DNA of 64,000 nucleotides, from NCBI RefSeq assembly GCF_007747655.1, contig NZ_CP036274.1:5766001-5830000 (forward strand). Direction: 5' to 3'. The position numbers and the translations under genes were made by a program. The notes under the pieces were generated by a model. It did no database searches. It was not told where the DNA came from and was given only the letters and a program-made list of their open reading frames with translations. The DNA is from Anatilimnocola aggregata (GTDB lineage Bacteria; Planctomycetota; Planctomycetia; Pirellulales; Pirellulaceae). Shown piece by piece: positions 54,192 through 62,231 of the stretch (position 1 is its first letter; every line of letters begins with the position of its first letter).

Positions 54192-57100
54192 ATGTATCGT
54201 TTGCTATTATCCCTCGTGGCGTCGATTGGATTCGCGAGTGCTGCATTGCTCAGTAATGGCATTGCCGCAGACGGGTACCTGGTGACCGTCACTGCAGCCA
54301 CGGCCCAAATCAAAAGCGAGCAAACGGTGCTCGGCACCGTGCAACGCGGCACACGGCTGTGGGTGTTTGAAGAGAAGGGGGATTGGATCCGAGTGAAAGT
54401 CCCGGGACAGGAAGAGAAGGGTTGGATCTCGGCAAAGCAAGCCCAACGCATCCAATTCACGGCTGCCCAGAGGGAAGATGCCAAATTGGCAAATGCTCAT
54501 TGGGGGCGTGGCCTTGAACTCGAAAAGCAGCAGAAGCTTGCGGAAGCGAGACGAGAATTCGAGCAATGCCTAGTACTGGAACGAAGCGTGCATGGAGACC
54601 ATCCGAATGTGGCCGACACGCTGAACTCGCTCGGGATCCTTACCAGCGACCAAGGCGACTATCCCGCAGCCCGGAAGTACTACGAGGAGGCCCTGGTCGT
54701 CTATCGCAAGGTGCTGGGAAACGAGCACAAGAGTACGGCTGGCACACTGAACAACCTCGGCATCTTGGCCAGCGACCAAGGCGATTATCCCGCAGCCCGG
54801 AAGTACTACGAGGAGGCCCTGGCAATTCAACGCAAGGAGCTTGGAAACGAGCACCCGAGCACGGCCGACACGCTGAGCAACCTCGGTGTCTTGGCCAGGG
54901 GCCAAGGGGACTATCCCGCAGCCCGGAAGTACTGCGAGGAGGCCCTTGTCGTCTATCGCAAGGTGCTTGGAAACGAACACAAGAGTACGGCTGGCACGCT
55001 GAACAACCTCGGCGTCTTGGTCAGCGACCAAGGCGATTATCCCGCAGCCCGGAAGTACTACGAGGAGGCCCTGGCAATTCAACGCAAGGTGCTTGGAAAC
55101 GAGCACCCGAGCACGGCCGACACGCTGAGCAACCTCGGTGTCTTGGCCAGGGGCCAAGGGGACTATCCCGCAGCCCGGAAGTACTGCGAGGAGGCCCTGG
55201 TCGTCTATCGCAAGGTGCTGGGAAACGAGCACACGAGCACGGCCAGGACTCTGAACAACCTCGGCGTCTTGGTCAGCGACCAAGGCGACTATCCCGCAGC
55301 CCGGAAGTACTACGAGGAGGCCCTGGTAATCAAACGCAAGGTACTTGGAAACGAGCACACGAGCACGGCCGACACGCTGAACAACCTCGGCGTCTTGGTC
55401 AGCGACCAAGGCGATTATTCCGCAGCCCGGAAGTACTACGAGGAGGCCCTGGCAATTCAACGCAAGGTGCTTGGAAACGAGCACCCGAGCACGGCCGACA
55501 CGCTGAACAACCTCGGCATCTTGGTCCAGAACCAAGGGGACTATCCCGCAGCCCGGAAGTACTACGAGGAGGCCCTGGTCGTCTATCGCAAGGTGCTTGG
55601 AAACGAGCACACGAGCACGGCCGAAACGCTGAACAACCTCGGCATCTTGGCCAGCGACCAAGGGGACTATCCCGCAGCCCGTAAGTATTACGAAGAGGCC
55701 CTGGTAATCAAACGCAAGGTACTTGGAAACGAGCACACAATCACGGCCAGCACGCTGATCAACCTCGCGTGGCTCGCTGCTGACGAGACGGACCCGTCCG
55801 CGGCGATTGCCTATCTCGATCAGGCACGCCGCGCTATCCGCTTCCATGAGGTGCGCACGTTGCCGGGTCTTTCGGAGGCGGAACAGTTGGCCTTCTTGCG
55901 AAATATGCACGACAAGGATTGGCACAATAGTTTGTCCTGGGGACGGAGCGAACGAACCACCTCTCGAATTAGCGAAATTTCTGCTGCCTGGCTGGTGAAT
56001 GGCAAAGGAATCAGCGAAGAATCGTTGGCCACGGGGATTCAACTCGAAAAACCCGAAACGGCGGCGCTCGTCGCCCAGTTGCGAACACTCCGTGGCAAGT
56101 TGGCGGACATCGTTCGCCAACCACAGAGCGACGAGCGGGATCGCCGGCAAGCGGAGTTGGCGGCAGAACAGCAGCGACTGGTGCGCCTCCTCGGCCAGGC
56201 TCGCGGTGAAGACCTGACGAGCGATCCGTGGGTTGACATCGCGGGCATTCGGAAAGCAATTCCTGCGAAGACGATGCTAGTCAATACAGCGCGACTTGCT
56301 CCCTATAATTACAAGACGAAGAAGCGAGGCGTTCCGCTCTACGTCGCCTGGCTCATTCCCTCTGCAGGTGAGGGTGACGTTAAGATTGTCGATCTTGGGG
56401 AGGCTGAGGCGATCGATGCCGCGGTAACTGCCTTTCGGAAGGCGATGGACGAAGCTGGTGCTGCTGCCTCGGCTAGCAAAGGTGAGAAGGAAGCCCAGGC
56501 CGCGGTTGAAAAAACCCTGGCCTCTGTGGCCGATCTCATTTGGAAGCCGCTCGCCGAACACCTGGCTGACAAGGAGGAACTAATTCTCAGTCCCGACGCG
56601 GCGCTGTGGCTCGTTCCTTGGGGCGCATTGCCGGTGGAGGATGGCAAGTTCCTGATTGAGAAATACAACCTCAAGTATGTGATTAGCGGGCGGGAGTTAG
56701 TGACGAAGAAAGCCGACAAACCAGCGGGGAAATCGGTCGTGCTAGCCGATCCTGATTTTGATCTTGGTCCTAGTGCTGCAACGCCTGCTGAAACGACAAA
56801 ATTGGCTCGCCGTTCAATCACTCGGCTGGATCGGGCTCAACGGCTGCCCGGTACAGCGAAGGAAGCGGAAGCCATCGCGCCGAGCTTGAAGACTTATAGC
56901 AAGCGGGACCCGATCGTCTATCTGAACCGCGAAGCGACAGAGAGCCAATTCAAGCAACTGGTCTCTCCGCAGGTGCTGGTGCTCGGTACACACGGATTCT
57001 TCTTCCCGCAACAGGAGGTCGAAACCCAGAACGACGATCGCTTGCAGTTGATTGGACAAGAAGAGCGTCGTTCCGTTCGCACCAAAGACGGTCAACCACT

Positions 57101-57530
57101 CGAAAATCCGTTGTTACGTTGCGGTGTGCTGCTGGCCGGCTGCAACCGACCAGCAACCGCCGCGACAACCGGGCTGGATGACGGTGTGCTTACAGGCCTC
57201 GAAATTGTGAACGCAGATCTACGGGGCACCGAACTGGTGGTACTCAGTGCCTGCCAAACAGGCCTGGGCGACGTGCGCAGTGGCGAAGGAGTGGCTGGGC
57301 TAAGGCAAGCGTTTCAACTTGCTGGTGCCAAAGCCGTGGTCTCCACGCTCTGGCAGATCCCCGACGACGAAAGCGCGCAACTGATGGGCGACTTCTTCGG
57401 CTATCTGGCTGAAGGGAAAAGTAAGGCTGAAGCCCTCCGCTTCGCCCAACTCAACCGAATCGTCGAACACCGAGAGCGTGAAGGCTCCGCCCCTGCCTTC
57501 TACTGGGGTGCATATACGCTCACGGAATAA
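54192..57530 (+). CDS. Secreted SH3-TPR-CHAT protein 4
   Basis: The 1112-residue protein has the same length and plan as CHAT protein 3: signal peptide (MYRLLLSLVASIGFASAALL), SH3-like domain, nine near-identical TPRs plus cap, linker, and CHAT with His near 934 (VLGTHGFFFP) and Cys near 1021 (VLSACQTGLGD). A 638-base DNA tract (56208-56845) appears identical to CHAT gene 3, while its TPR array has its own pattern (units HKSTAG, HPSTADTLSNLG, YCEEAL). It closes the island, 36 bases after the anti-sigma-like gene. Beyond it the plus strand shows only a transposase scar. Confidence 0.9.
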   Translation: MYRLLLSLVASIGFASAALLSNGIAADGYLVTVTAATAQIKSEQTVLGTVQRGTRLWVFEEKGDWIRVKVPGQEEKGWISAKQAQRIQFTAAQREDAKLANAHWGRGLELEKQQKLAEARREFEQCLVLERSVHGDHPNVADTLNSLGILTSDQGDYPAARKYYEEALVVYRKVLGNEHKSTAGTLNNLGILASDQGDYPAARKYYEEALAIQRKELGNEHPSTADTLSNLGVLARGQGDYPAARKYCEEALVVYRKVLGNEHKSTAGTLNNLGVLVSDQGDYPAARKYYEEALAIQRKVLGNEHPSTADTLSNLGVLARGQGDYPAARKYCEEALVVYRKVLGNEHTSTARTLNNLGVLVSDQGDYPAARKYYEEALVIKRKVLGNEHTSTADTLNNLGVLVSDQGDYSAARKYYEEALAIQRKVLGNEHPSTADTLNNLGILVQNQGDYPAARKYYEEALVVYRKVLGNEHTSTAETLNNLGILASDQGDYPAARKYYEEALVIKRKVLGNEHTITASTLINLAWLAADETDPSAAIAYLDQARRAIRFHEVRTLPGLSEAEQLAFLRNMHDKDWHNSLSWGRSERTTSRISEISAAWLVNGKGISEESLATGIQLEKPETAALVAQLRTLRGKLADIVRQPQSDERDRRQAELAAEQQRLVRLLGQARGEDLTSDPWVDIAGIRKAIPAKTMLVNTARLAPYNYKTKKRGVPLYVAWLIPSAGEGDVKIVDLGEAEAIDAAVTAFRKAMDEAGAAASASKGEKEAQAAVEKTLASVADLIWKPLAEHLADKEELILSPDAALWLVPWGALPVEDGKFLIEKYNLKYVISGRELVTKKADKPAGKSVVLADPDFDLGPSAATPAETTKLARRSITRLDRAQRLPGTAKEAEAIAPSLKTYSKRDPIVYLNREATESQFKQLVSPQVLVLGTHGFFFPQQEVETQNDDRLQLIGQEERRSVRTKDGQPLENPLLRCGVLLAGCNRPATAATTGLDDGVLTGLEIVNADLRGTELVVLSACQTGLGDVRSGEGVAGLRQAFQLAGAKAVVSTLWQIPDDESAQLMGDFFGYLAEGKSKAEALRFAQLNRIVEHREREGSAPAFYWGAYTLTE
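54600..55733 (+). repeat. Nine tandem 126-bp TPR units with a 252-bp higher-order repeat
   Basis: The array is exactly 1134 bases, as in CHAT gene 3. Units 2-3 (54726-54977) and 4-5 (54978-55229) are copies of the same pair, marked by AAGAGTACGGCTGGCAC and GTACTGCGAGGAGG, so a two-unit block was duplicated in tandem. Confidence 0.9.
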
Positions 57531-57587
57531 AGAAGGAAGCCGCGCGGCGATTAGCAAGAATCTCGTGATGATGCGCATCGGCAACTT

Positions 57588-57692
57588 TCAGCGGAGGATC
57601 TGGTTCTCGACCTTCAGGTATTTGACCTGGCGGGCCAGCTCTTTCTGCGTGGCGCCGGCGATCACGAGCAACAAGGACTGAAAGATGTTGGC
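57588..57692 (-). pseudogene. Transposase N-terminal remnant (copy 2)
   Basis: The minus strand encodes ANIFQSLLLVIAGATQKELA then RQVKYLKVENQILR, the same segment as at 7119-7283. No further transposase is present. It lies at the right edge of the CHAT island. Confidence 0.6.
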
Positions 57693-57912
57693 CGAATCGC
57701 TTGAAAAGCAGTGGCTCTTTTGATTGGAGCCACAATGAAGTTGCTGATGTCGATCGCATCTCCCCTTACCACTCACTACCACCTAACTGGCAAATTACCA
57801 CTTGAACATAGTAGAAAGCGCGATAGTCTATAATGGTTCGCGATTCACCTCTAACTCAAGAAAGACCCTGGAAACAGGCATTTTCAAGGCAATTTGGCGG
57901 ACGGCATATCCC

Positions 57913-57956
57913 GTCTTCGGAACCGAAGGTTGTAGGTTCGAGCCCTACTGGGCGTA
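57913..57956 (+). other. 3' half of tRNA-Arg(TCG), candidate integration site
   Basis: GTCTTCGGAACCGA gives an anticodon loop CTTCGGA with anticodon TCG. AAGGT forms the variable region, GTAGGTTCGAGCCCTAC is a perfect T arm, and TGGGCGTA is the 3' acceptor strand. The matching 5' acceptor and D arm are absent upstream, and the first three bases of the anticodon stem (CCC, 57910-57912) do not pair with the 3' side, so homology begins at 57913. This is the pattern left by integration into a tRNA gene. An integrase gene lies 70 bases away. Confidence 0.65.
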
Positions 57957-57990
57957 CTTTTAAGTCCTTATGAGTAAAGGGCTTGCGAAT

Positions 57991-58046
57991 CGTTTCTGAA
58001 AAACAGTTCGCCGGGCGAATCTGGTGTTCAGATATTTTCAGAAACG
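57991..58046. repeat. Inverted repeats at the integrase 3' end
   Basis: CGTTTCTGAAAA (57991-58002) is the perfect complement of TTTTCAGAAACG (58035-58046), and TTCGCC-G-GGCGAA (58008-58020) forms a smaller hairpin inside. The structure overlaps the integrase stop codon. It may be a terminator or arm-binding sites for the integrase. Confidence 0.5.
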
Positions 58047-59506
58047 CCGCCCTCCTCAGCAGCCTCCGCTGGCTTGTTTTGCCCGTTTGCCGCCTGCAAT
58101 GTCCGGCTCAGTTCTGCGGCAAGCTGGCCGACTAGAGACCAGTCCTCAACGGCAGTCGCCGCCGTGAGCCTTTCCTTTAAGTCGGTGAGTTTGTTTTCGG
58201 GCCGATAGCCGTAGCGGCTCGCCACTTCGTGCGAGAGGCTGAGCACGAGCCGATGAAACGAACGGTTGCTTGCATGGCGCATCTCTTCGTCTTCTTCGGA
58301 CGTGTAGTAACCGGTCATCACTGCTTCACTCAGCTTTGCATCCTTGGCAACCAATCGATTCACGTCTTCACCACGCTTCGCATTTTGCAGCGAGGTTTTC
58401 CGAAAAACATGCACGGTGACTTCCTTTCGACCCGTTGCGACTGCCCATTGCTTGATGCGGTCTTGAAACCAACTTACGAACGCTTCTGGCGAGTATTCGG
58501 CGTTAACCTGAGCGGCAATGCCGTTCTGGCCTGCGTGAAGATAGTGCGAGCGCACCTGTTTGCTATATGCTGCAAAGACGAACGGGCTGTTGGTCCGTAT
58601 GGCCCTAAGCTCTTCCACCAGACCAAGCGGCAGCCTCGCCCACTTCAACTTGTTCCATTTTCCCAGAATGCTAAAGTGACATTCCTGTCCGATCTGCTTA
58701 CAGTCATCCCACGATAAATTTGCCAATTCGGCAACTCGGTTCCAGGTCCAAAGACAGGTCTTCACGGCAACCGCAGCAGCAGTAACGCTACTCCATTCAC
58801 GTTCAAGGAAATCTAGGACCGAGAGCAACTCCTCGTCGTTAAAGTGCCGCTTGGCTTTCTTCACACCTTTGATCCGCTGAAATTTTCGCCACGGATTCGA
58901 GATCAGGAGTTTTGCGGGGGCGACGACGCCTCGCACGCATTTGTTTCCGGCATCAACGTTCGCCCGTTCAAAAGCCGCCGCCAGCGCTGTGGACCACTTA
59001 GCCACGGTATTCGAGCTAAGAGTCTTAACGTTCTCCCGCTTCGCTCGTGGGTACGACAGTCGCCAACTCTTGGGGAGCTTTAACGCTTCTCGCTCGAACT
59101 TAGCGCAATCGTCGGGAGTCGCTAAGCTGATCGCAGGAAGTTTCACGATTCGCTGAAATGCATCGATGGCTTCGAGACAACTCTTTAGTGATGTGGCGGC
59201 ACGTTTTAAGCCATTGGCTGAATGGTCTCGCTCAAAGTGACGCCGCTGAATCTCCTTGAATTCTTCGTCCGAAAGAACTCCGTCCGCCGGCGTTGGTCGC
59301 TCGCCCCCGTTCCGCACCATCTTTTCAGCCACTGCTACCGCCGCCGTAAGGCCACGTTCGCCTGTACTCTTGCTGTTGCCGAGCCCGGCCCAATAGACGT
59401 ACCACGCCTTCATCCGCCCGCTGGGCGGATGAAGGGTCACTGAAATTGGAGCCCCATCAACGACGACGGTGATTCGTTTCGGCTCAATTTTCGGCTTTCG
59501 AGGCAT
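58028..59506 (-). CDS. Tyrosine recombinase/integrase
   Basis: I take ATG 59506 (MPRKPKIEPKRITVVVDGAP) as the start; 24 extra residues are possible upstream but overlap the preceding gene. The 492-residue protein has an N-terminal arm- and core-binding part (about 1-220) and a catalytic domain with Arg in TWNRVAELANLSWDDC, HxxR in VTVHVFRKTSLQNAK and the nucleophile Tyr in AVMTGYYTSEEDEEM. These are the R-H-R-Y residues of tyrosine recombinases. It points toward the tRNA-Arg fragment and an excisionase-like gene precedes it, so it probably drives integration and excision of the element to its right. It is longer than typical phage integrases (350-450). Confidence 0.85.
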   Translation of the reverse strand: MPRKPKIEPKRITVVVDGAPISVTLHPPSGRMKAWYVYWAGLGNSKSTGERGLTAAVAVAEKMVRNGGERPTPADGVLSDEEFKEIQRRHFERDHSANGLKRAATSLKSCLEAIDAFQRIVKLPAISLATPDDCAKFEREALKLPKSWRLSYPRAKRENVKTLSSNTVAKWSTALAAAFERANVDAGNKCVRGVVAPAKLLISNPWRKFQRIKGVKKAKRHFNDEELLSVLDFLEREWSSVTAAAVAVKTCLWTWNRVAELANLSWDDCKQIGQECHFSILGKWNKLKWARLPLGLVEELRAIRTNSPFVFAAYSKQVRSHYLHAGQNGIAAQVNAEYSPEAFVSWFQDRIKQWAVATGRKEVTVHVFRKTSLQNAKRGEDVNRLVAKDAKLSEAVMTGYYTSEEDEEMRHASNRSFHRLVLSLSHEVASRYGYRPENKLTDLKERLTAATAVEDWSLVGQLAAELSRTLQAANGQNKPAEAAEEGGVSENI

Positions 59507-59559
59507 CGCATATTTCTCCGTTGGATTCCGACAGCTAGACGCCCGTCGGAAGAGGAAAA

Positions 59560-59934
59560 TCAGCGTTGCTCGATCCACTGGTCGATACGGCTTCGATAGA
59601 ATTTCCAGGGCTTGCCGTTACCTGTGCCCGGAACAAGACAGGAAGGAGGAACTGTTTCCTCCCTGACCATAACGGCGACGTAATCAGTCGTGCATCCCAA
59701 TCGCTCGGCGATATAGGGCGTGCCGACCTTATCCGGCGGCGGAGGATCGAAATGATCGGCTATCCGAGCAAGCTGTACTTCTAGTCGCTTAAGCTCGCCC
59801 ACTAAGGAGGCTAAAGCAGGTTCCTCAGATGCTAGGGGCGTGTGCGCATGATATGCGCCTGTTGAGTTGGACGGGCCATTGTTACGACAATCAGCGAGCA
59901 ATGGACACATTTTGAGCACCTTAATCCACGCCAA
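59560..59934 (-). CDS. Excisionase-like HTH protein
   Basis: The 124-residue product has a hydrophobic heptad helix (LASLVGELKRLEVQLARIAD) followed by a winged HTH of the MerR/excisionase type: KVGTPYIAERLGCTTDYVAV, then WKFYRSRIDQWIEQR. The WKF...IDQWI ending is typical of HTH_17 excisionases. It lies 53 bases before the integrase start on the same strand. It is the likely recombination directionality factor. A later start near 59910 is possible. Confidence 0.65.
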   Translation of the reverse strand: MAWIKVLKMCPLLADCRNNGPSNSTGAYHAHTPLASEEPALASLVGELKRLEVQLARIADHFDPPPPDKVGTPYIAERLGCTTDYVAVMVREETVPPSCLVPGTGNGKPWKFYRSRIDQWIEQR

Positions 59935-60071
59935 TTTTCAGGAACTTACTTTGCCTGCTTAATCCAGCATCTGGGTTTGCCTTGCCTTTGGCGTTCAAGG
60001 CTTGCCGGATTTCAGCAGATGCGGCATCTGCACAAATTTAGCGTTTAGCAAATAAAGTCTAAGGCCAGTAT

Positions 60072-60394
60072 TCAGCCGTTATTTTTAGGCTGTAAAGAGT
60101 TGGCCAATGCTAGGACGTTGAACGGGCCTCGGACGCCCCGAGAGAGTTCTGCGGGACTAAACGCCAATTCAAAGTCTTCATCATCGCTCGGCTCGAAGTG
60201 TGGGCAATCTTCCCAAGCCGCTGAAATGGTTTTGGATTTGTCAGGCAAAAGCGGCCCAAGTCTTCGCCGCATTCTTCGCAAATCATATACGTATGAATGG
60301 GCGATGGCTTGTCCAGCCCACAACCAAAATCGCAGACACTAGAACAATCACTTTCCTCGCAAAACTCTTTCCAACCAGAAATCGATTCGAGCAA
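60072..60394 (-). CDS. Hypothetical cysteine-rich small protein, possibly frameshifted
   Basis: Two overlapping minus-strand frames share this stretch. The first (from 60394) has cysteine clusters (FCEESDCSSVCDFGCG, MICEECGEDLGRFC) suggestive of a zinc-binding fold. The second (ending at 60072) has an acidic coding-like end (EDCPHFEPSDDEDFELAFSP). Each looks genuine only in part, so one gene with a frameshift near 60205 is the simplest reading. Function unknown. Confidence 0.35.
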
Positions 60395-60574
60395 GGCAAT
60401 CTACTCACCAGTCAGTGTATTGTTATCAGACATTTTTATGACATTATGATTAGCAAAACCTAATCCAACGGCATTGCCGTTGTATTGGGTTCAACAGACA
60501 AACCCGGTTCGCCTGACGCCAGCACGAAATCAATACTACTGACTGTATGACGAAACTTTATACCAGGGATCGCT

Positions 60575-60859
60575 TTAGTTTTCGTACTCCTTATCTGCCC
60601 AAGCCAAAAACTGCGATACAAGATCGGCAAATTTCTGCTCCTTGGCAGCGTAGCTATCGGCGGGCTCGACAGCGGGCAAGTACGTTAAGCCCGCCCTCTT
60701 GCTTGCCGCCTCACCTATCCGCCTATCAACGTAGCGGCCGAAATGCTCGCCAAGAGCATTTAAGTTTTCGAGCGTCTTGATAGTAGCGGCATCGTCTATC
60801 AACTCTTTGCATTTCTCAATATTACAAATCATCTTGCCAAACCTTTTAAGAATGGTCAT
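60575..60859 (-). CDS. Small hypothetical protein
   Basis: From ATG 60859 the 94-residue product is mostly helical and charged (CNIEKCKELIDDAATIKTLE, YVDRRIGEAASKRAGL, FADLVSQFLAWADKEYEN). No domain is recognised. It is the first minus-strand gene left of the palindrome-rich control region, so it may be a regulator or accessory protein of the integrative element. Confidence 0.5.
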   Translation of the reverse strand: MTILKRFGKMICNIEKCKELIDDAATIKTLENLNALGEHFGRYVDRRIGEAASKRAGLTYLPAVEPADSYAAKEQKFADLVSQFLAWADKEYEN

Positions 60860-60961
60860 CGAATACAACAAGCCGCAATCACTGCTTGCTATGGCCAAAG
60901 TCTACTGATGGCAGTTAGAAAACCGGATATCACTTTTTATGAGTAACGCCTGGGTCAACTG

Positions 60962-61017
60962 CCATACAAGCTATGGCCATTGCGACTAATATGCCATATA
61001 TGGAACATCTTGTATGG
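60962..61017. promoter_or_regulatory. Nested palindromes, candidate operator
   Basis: CCATACAAG (60962-60970) and CTTGTATGG (61009-61017) form a perfect 9-base inverted repeat. Between them lies the perfect palindrome CCATATATGG (60994-61003) and several ATGGCC/GCCAT half-sites. They sit between divergent gene groups. The arrangement suits a repressor that bends or loops DNA. Confidence 0.5.
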
Positions 61018-61048
61018 ATTATGCCATTAAAAAATATTTTAGTGTGGC

Positions 61049-61078
61049 TTGCACCTCAATAAACCTATTTTTTATAAT
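61049..61078 (+). promoter_or_regulatory. Sigma-70-type promoter
   Basis: TTGCAC (61049-61054) and a consensus TATAAT (61073-61078) are separated by 18 bases in an AT-rich stretch. Transcription would begin near 61085 and run into the leader hairpin and the gene at 61193. Confidence 0.6.
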
Positions 61079-61084
61079 GGTGGC

Positions 61085-61172
61085 GTGAGGTCAAGCAATC
61101 CACGTCCAGTCCCTGTGACAATCATGCCTTTGACCTCACATTCTAGGCCTGCCGCAGGGGCTTTTTTGTCTT
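61085..61172 (+). ncRNA. Candidate structured leader or small RNA
   Basis: Starting at the predicted transcription start, GTGAGGTCAA (61085-61094) is perfectly complementary to TTGACCTCAC (61130-61139). A smaller hairpin (CCTGCCGCAGG) and then GGCTTTTTTG follow near 61148-61168, resembling a weak terminator before the gene at 61193. It could be an attenuator or a short independent RNA. Folding was judged by eye only. Confidence 0.4.
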
Positions 61173-61192
61173 TTAGGTGAGGGTAAAGAGCA

Positions 61193-61549
61193 ATGACAGC
61201 CGCAGTAAATCACGATTGGGAACAACTGGCCAAAACCCCGGCGATTGTGGAGAAAAACATCATTGGCGGCGATGGCACTTACTCGCTCTTTCTGGCTGAT
61301 GGCCATTACTGGCTTGTGCCACAAGAAGGCAGTAATTCGCATAACCACGAGCCGCTTTTGTGCGAAGTCGACGAGGTAAAGGTTTTGGACGACGACGCCC
61401 GCCAATACGGCGAAGTTGTCATTTGCGGATTCGCAACCGACGATCAATGTCAGCCGCTCGGGCCGATGCAGGTTTGCAACATCGACGAATGGTTCGACCA
61501 ACAAGCAAAGGAAGACGCCAGGAAGAAAAAGGGCAGAGCAATCCGCTAG
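61193..61549 (+). CDS. Hypothetical protein
   Basis: ATG 61193 is preceded by a purine-rich AGGTGAGGGTAAAGAG. The 118-residue product is acidic (DGTYSLFLADGHYWLVPQEG, EVDEVKVLDDDARQYGEVVI) with a basic tail (DARKKKGRAIR). No family is recognised. A clear promoter and leader precede it, so it is likely well expressed in some state of the element. Confidence 0.55.
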   Translation: MTAAVNHDWEQLAKTPAIVEKNIIGGDGTYSLFLADGHYWLVPQEGSNSHNHEPLLCEVDEVKVLDDDARQYGEVVICGFATDDQCQPLGPMQVCNIDEWFDQQAKEDARKKKGRAIR

Positions 61550-61633
61550 TTTTTGCTTGCCAGCATGTCCCGAAAACCGTTTCGTGGCCTGCGGTTGCGG
61601 CGGCTGAACTCCCCCTCGTTGTAGTCAACGGGT

Positions 61634-62032
61634 ATGAGGGAACTGGGGAGAAGCCCCGTAACCGGTCAGCGGGTCGCCCAAAATATTGAATATTGGGTTT
61701 CCGTAAATCTGTCCGCACGTTTGGGGCTCGATGAAGCACTTGATGCGTACTTCAACTCGATATACAGGACAATTGCTGGACTGCACGCCCAATTTCGTGA
61801 TTTTCGTCCGCATAACAATATCGGCTATGGCCTATCGTTGTTGGAGGACTGTTGTGCCGAACTATCCAAAATTCAGCACGACGAACTTCTCGAAATCAGG
61901 CACGATCTGACGGAGTTCGTTGATAGCACCCGACAGGATCAAGAGTTCCATGTTTTGTCTCCGAAGCGATTCTGGGCAGCGGGCGACCGGTTGTTTCGGC
62001 AAGCCAGGAAAGTAGTGCGCCAACTTCCGTAG
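61634..62032 (+). CDS. Hypothetical protein
   Basis: The 132-residue frame is coding-like from about residue 22 onward (VNLSARLGLDEALDAYFNSI, YRTIAGLHAQFRDFRPHNN, LLEISRHDL-type helices). The first residues are less convincing, so a later start is possible. It is mostly alpha-helical and has no recognised motif. Confidence 0.45.
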   Translation: MRELGRSPVTGQRVAQNIEYWVSVNLSARLGLDEALDAYFNSIYRTIAGLHAQFRDFRPHNNIGYGLSLLEDCCAELSKIQHDELLEIRHDLTEFVDSTRQDQEFHVLSPKRFWAAGDRLFRQARKVVRQLP

Positions 62033-62231
62033 TTGGAAAAAGGTCGATCCGTATTGTCACGCCGTGGGTTAAGCGAGATGCTCGCAATACTTGAGCGTGA
62101 TGGCTGGGTGGCGGTTTTTGTTCAAGCAATCTGACGATGCCATTCCGTGAACACACAGGCAGCGATCCTACTCGCATCAGGCAACGATATTTGCGATCAT
62201 TGGCGGCAGTAAAACAACTCAGGGACGATCA

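Noticed and set aside
54566-56150. Equivalent long alternative frames over CHAT 4
   Set aside because: Same repeat artefact as in CHAT 3.
41681-57530. Gasdermin-type cell-death operon
   Set aside because: A small gasdermin-like gene next to the proteases was looked for and not found; no pore-forming effector is evident.
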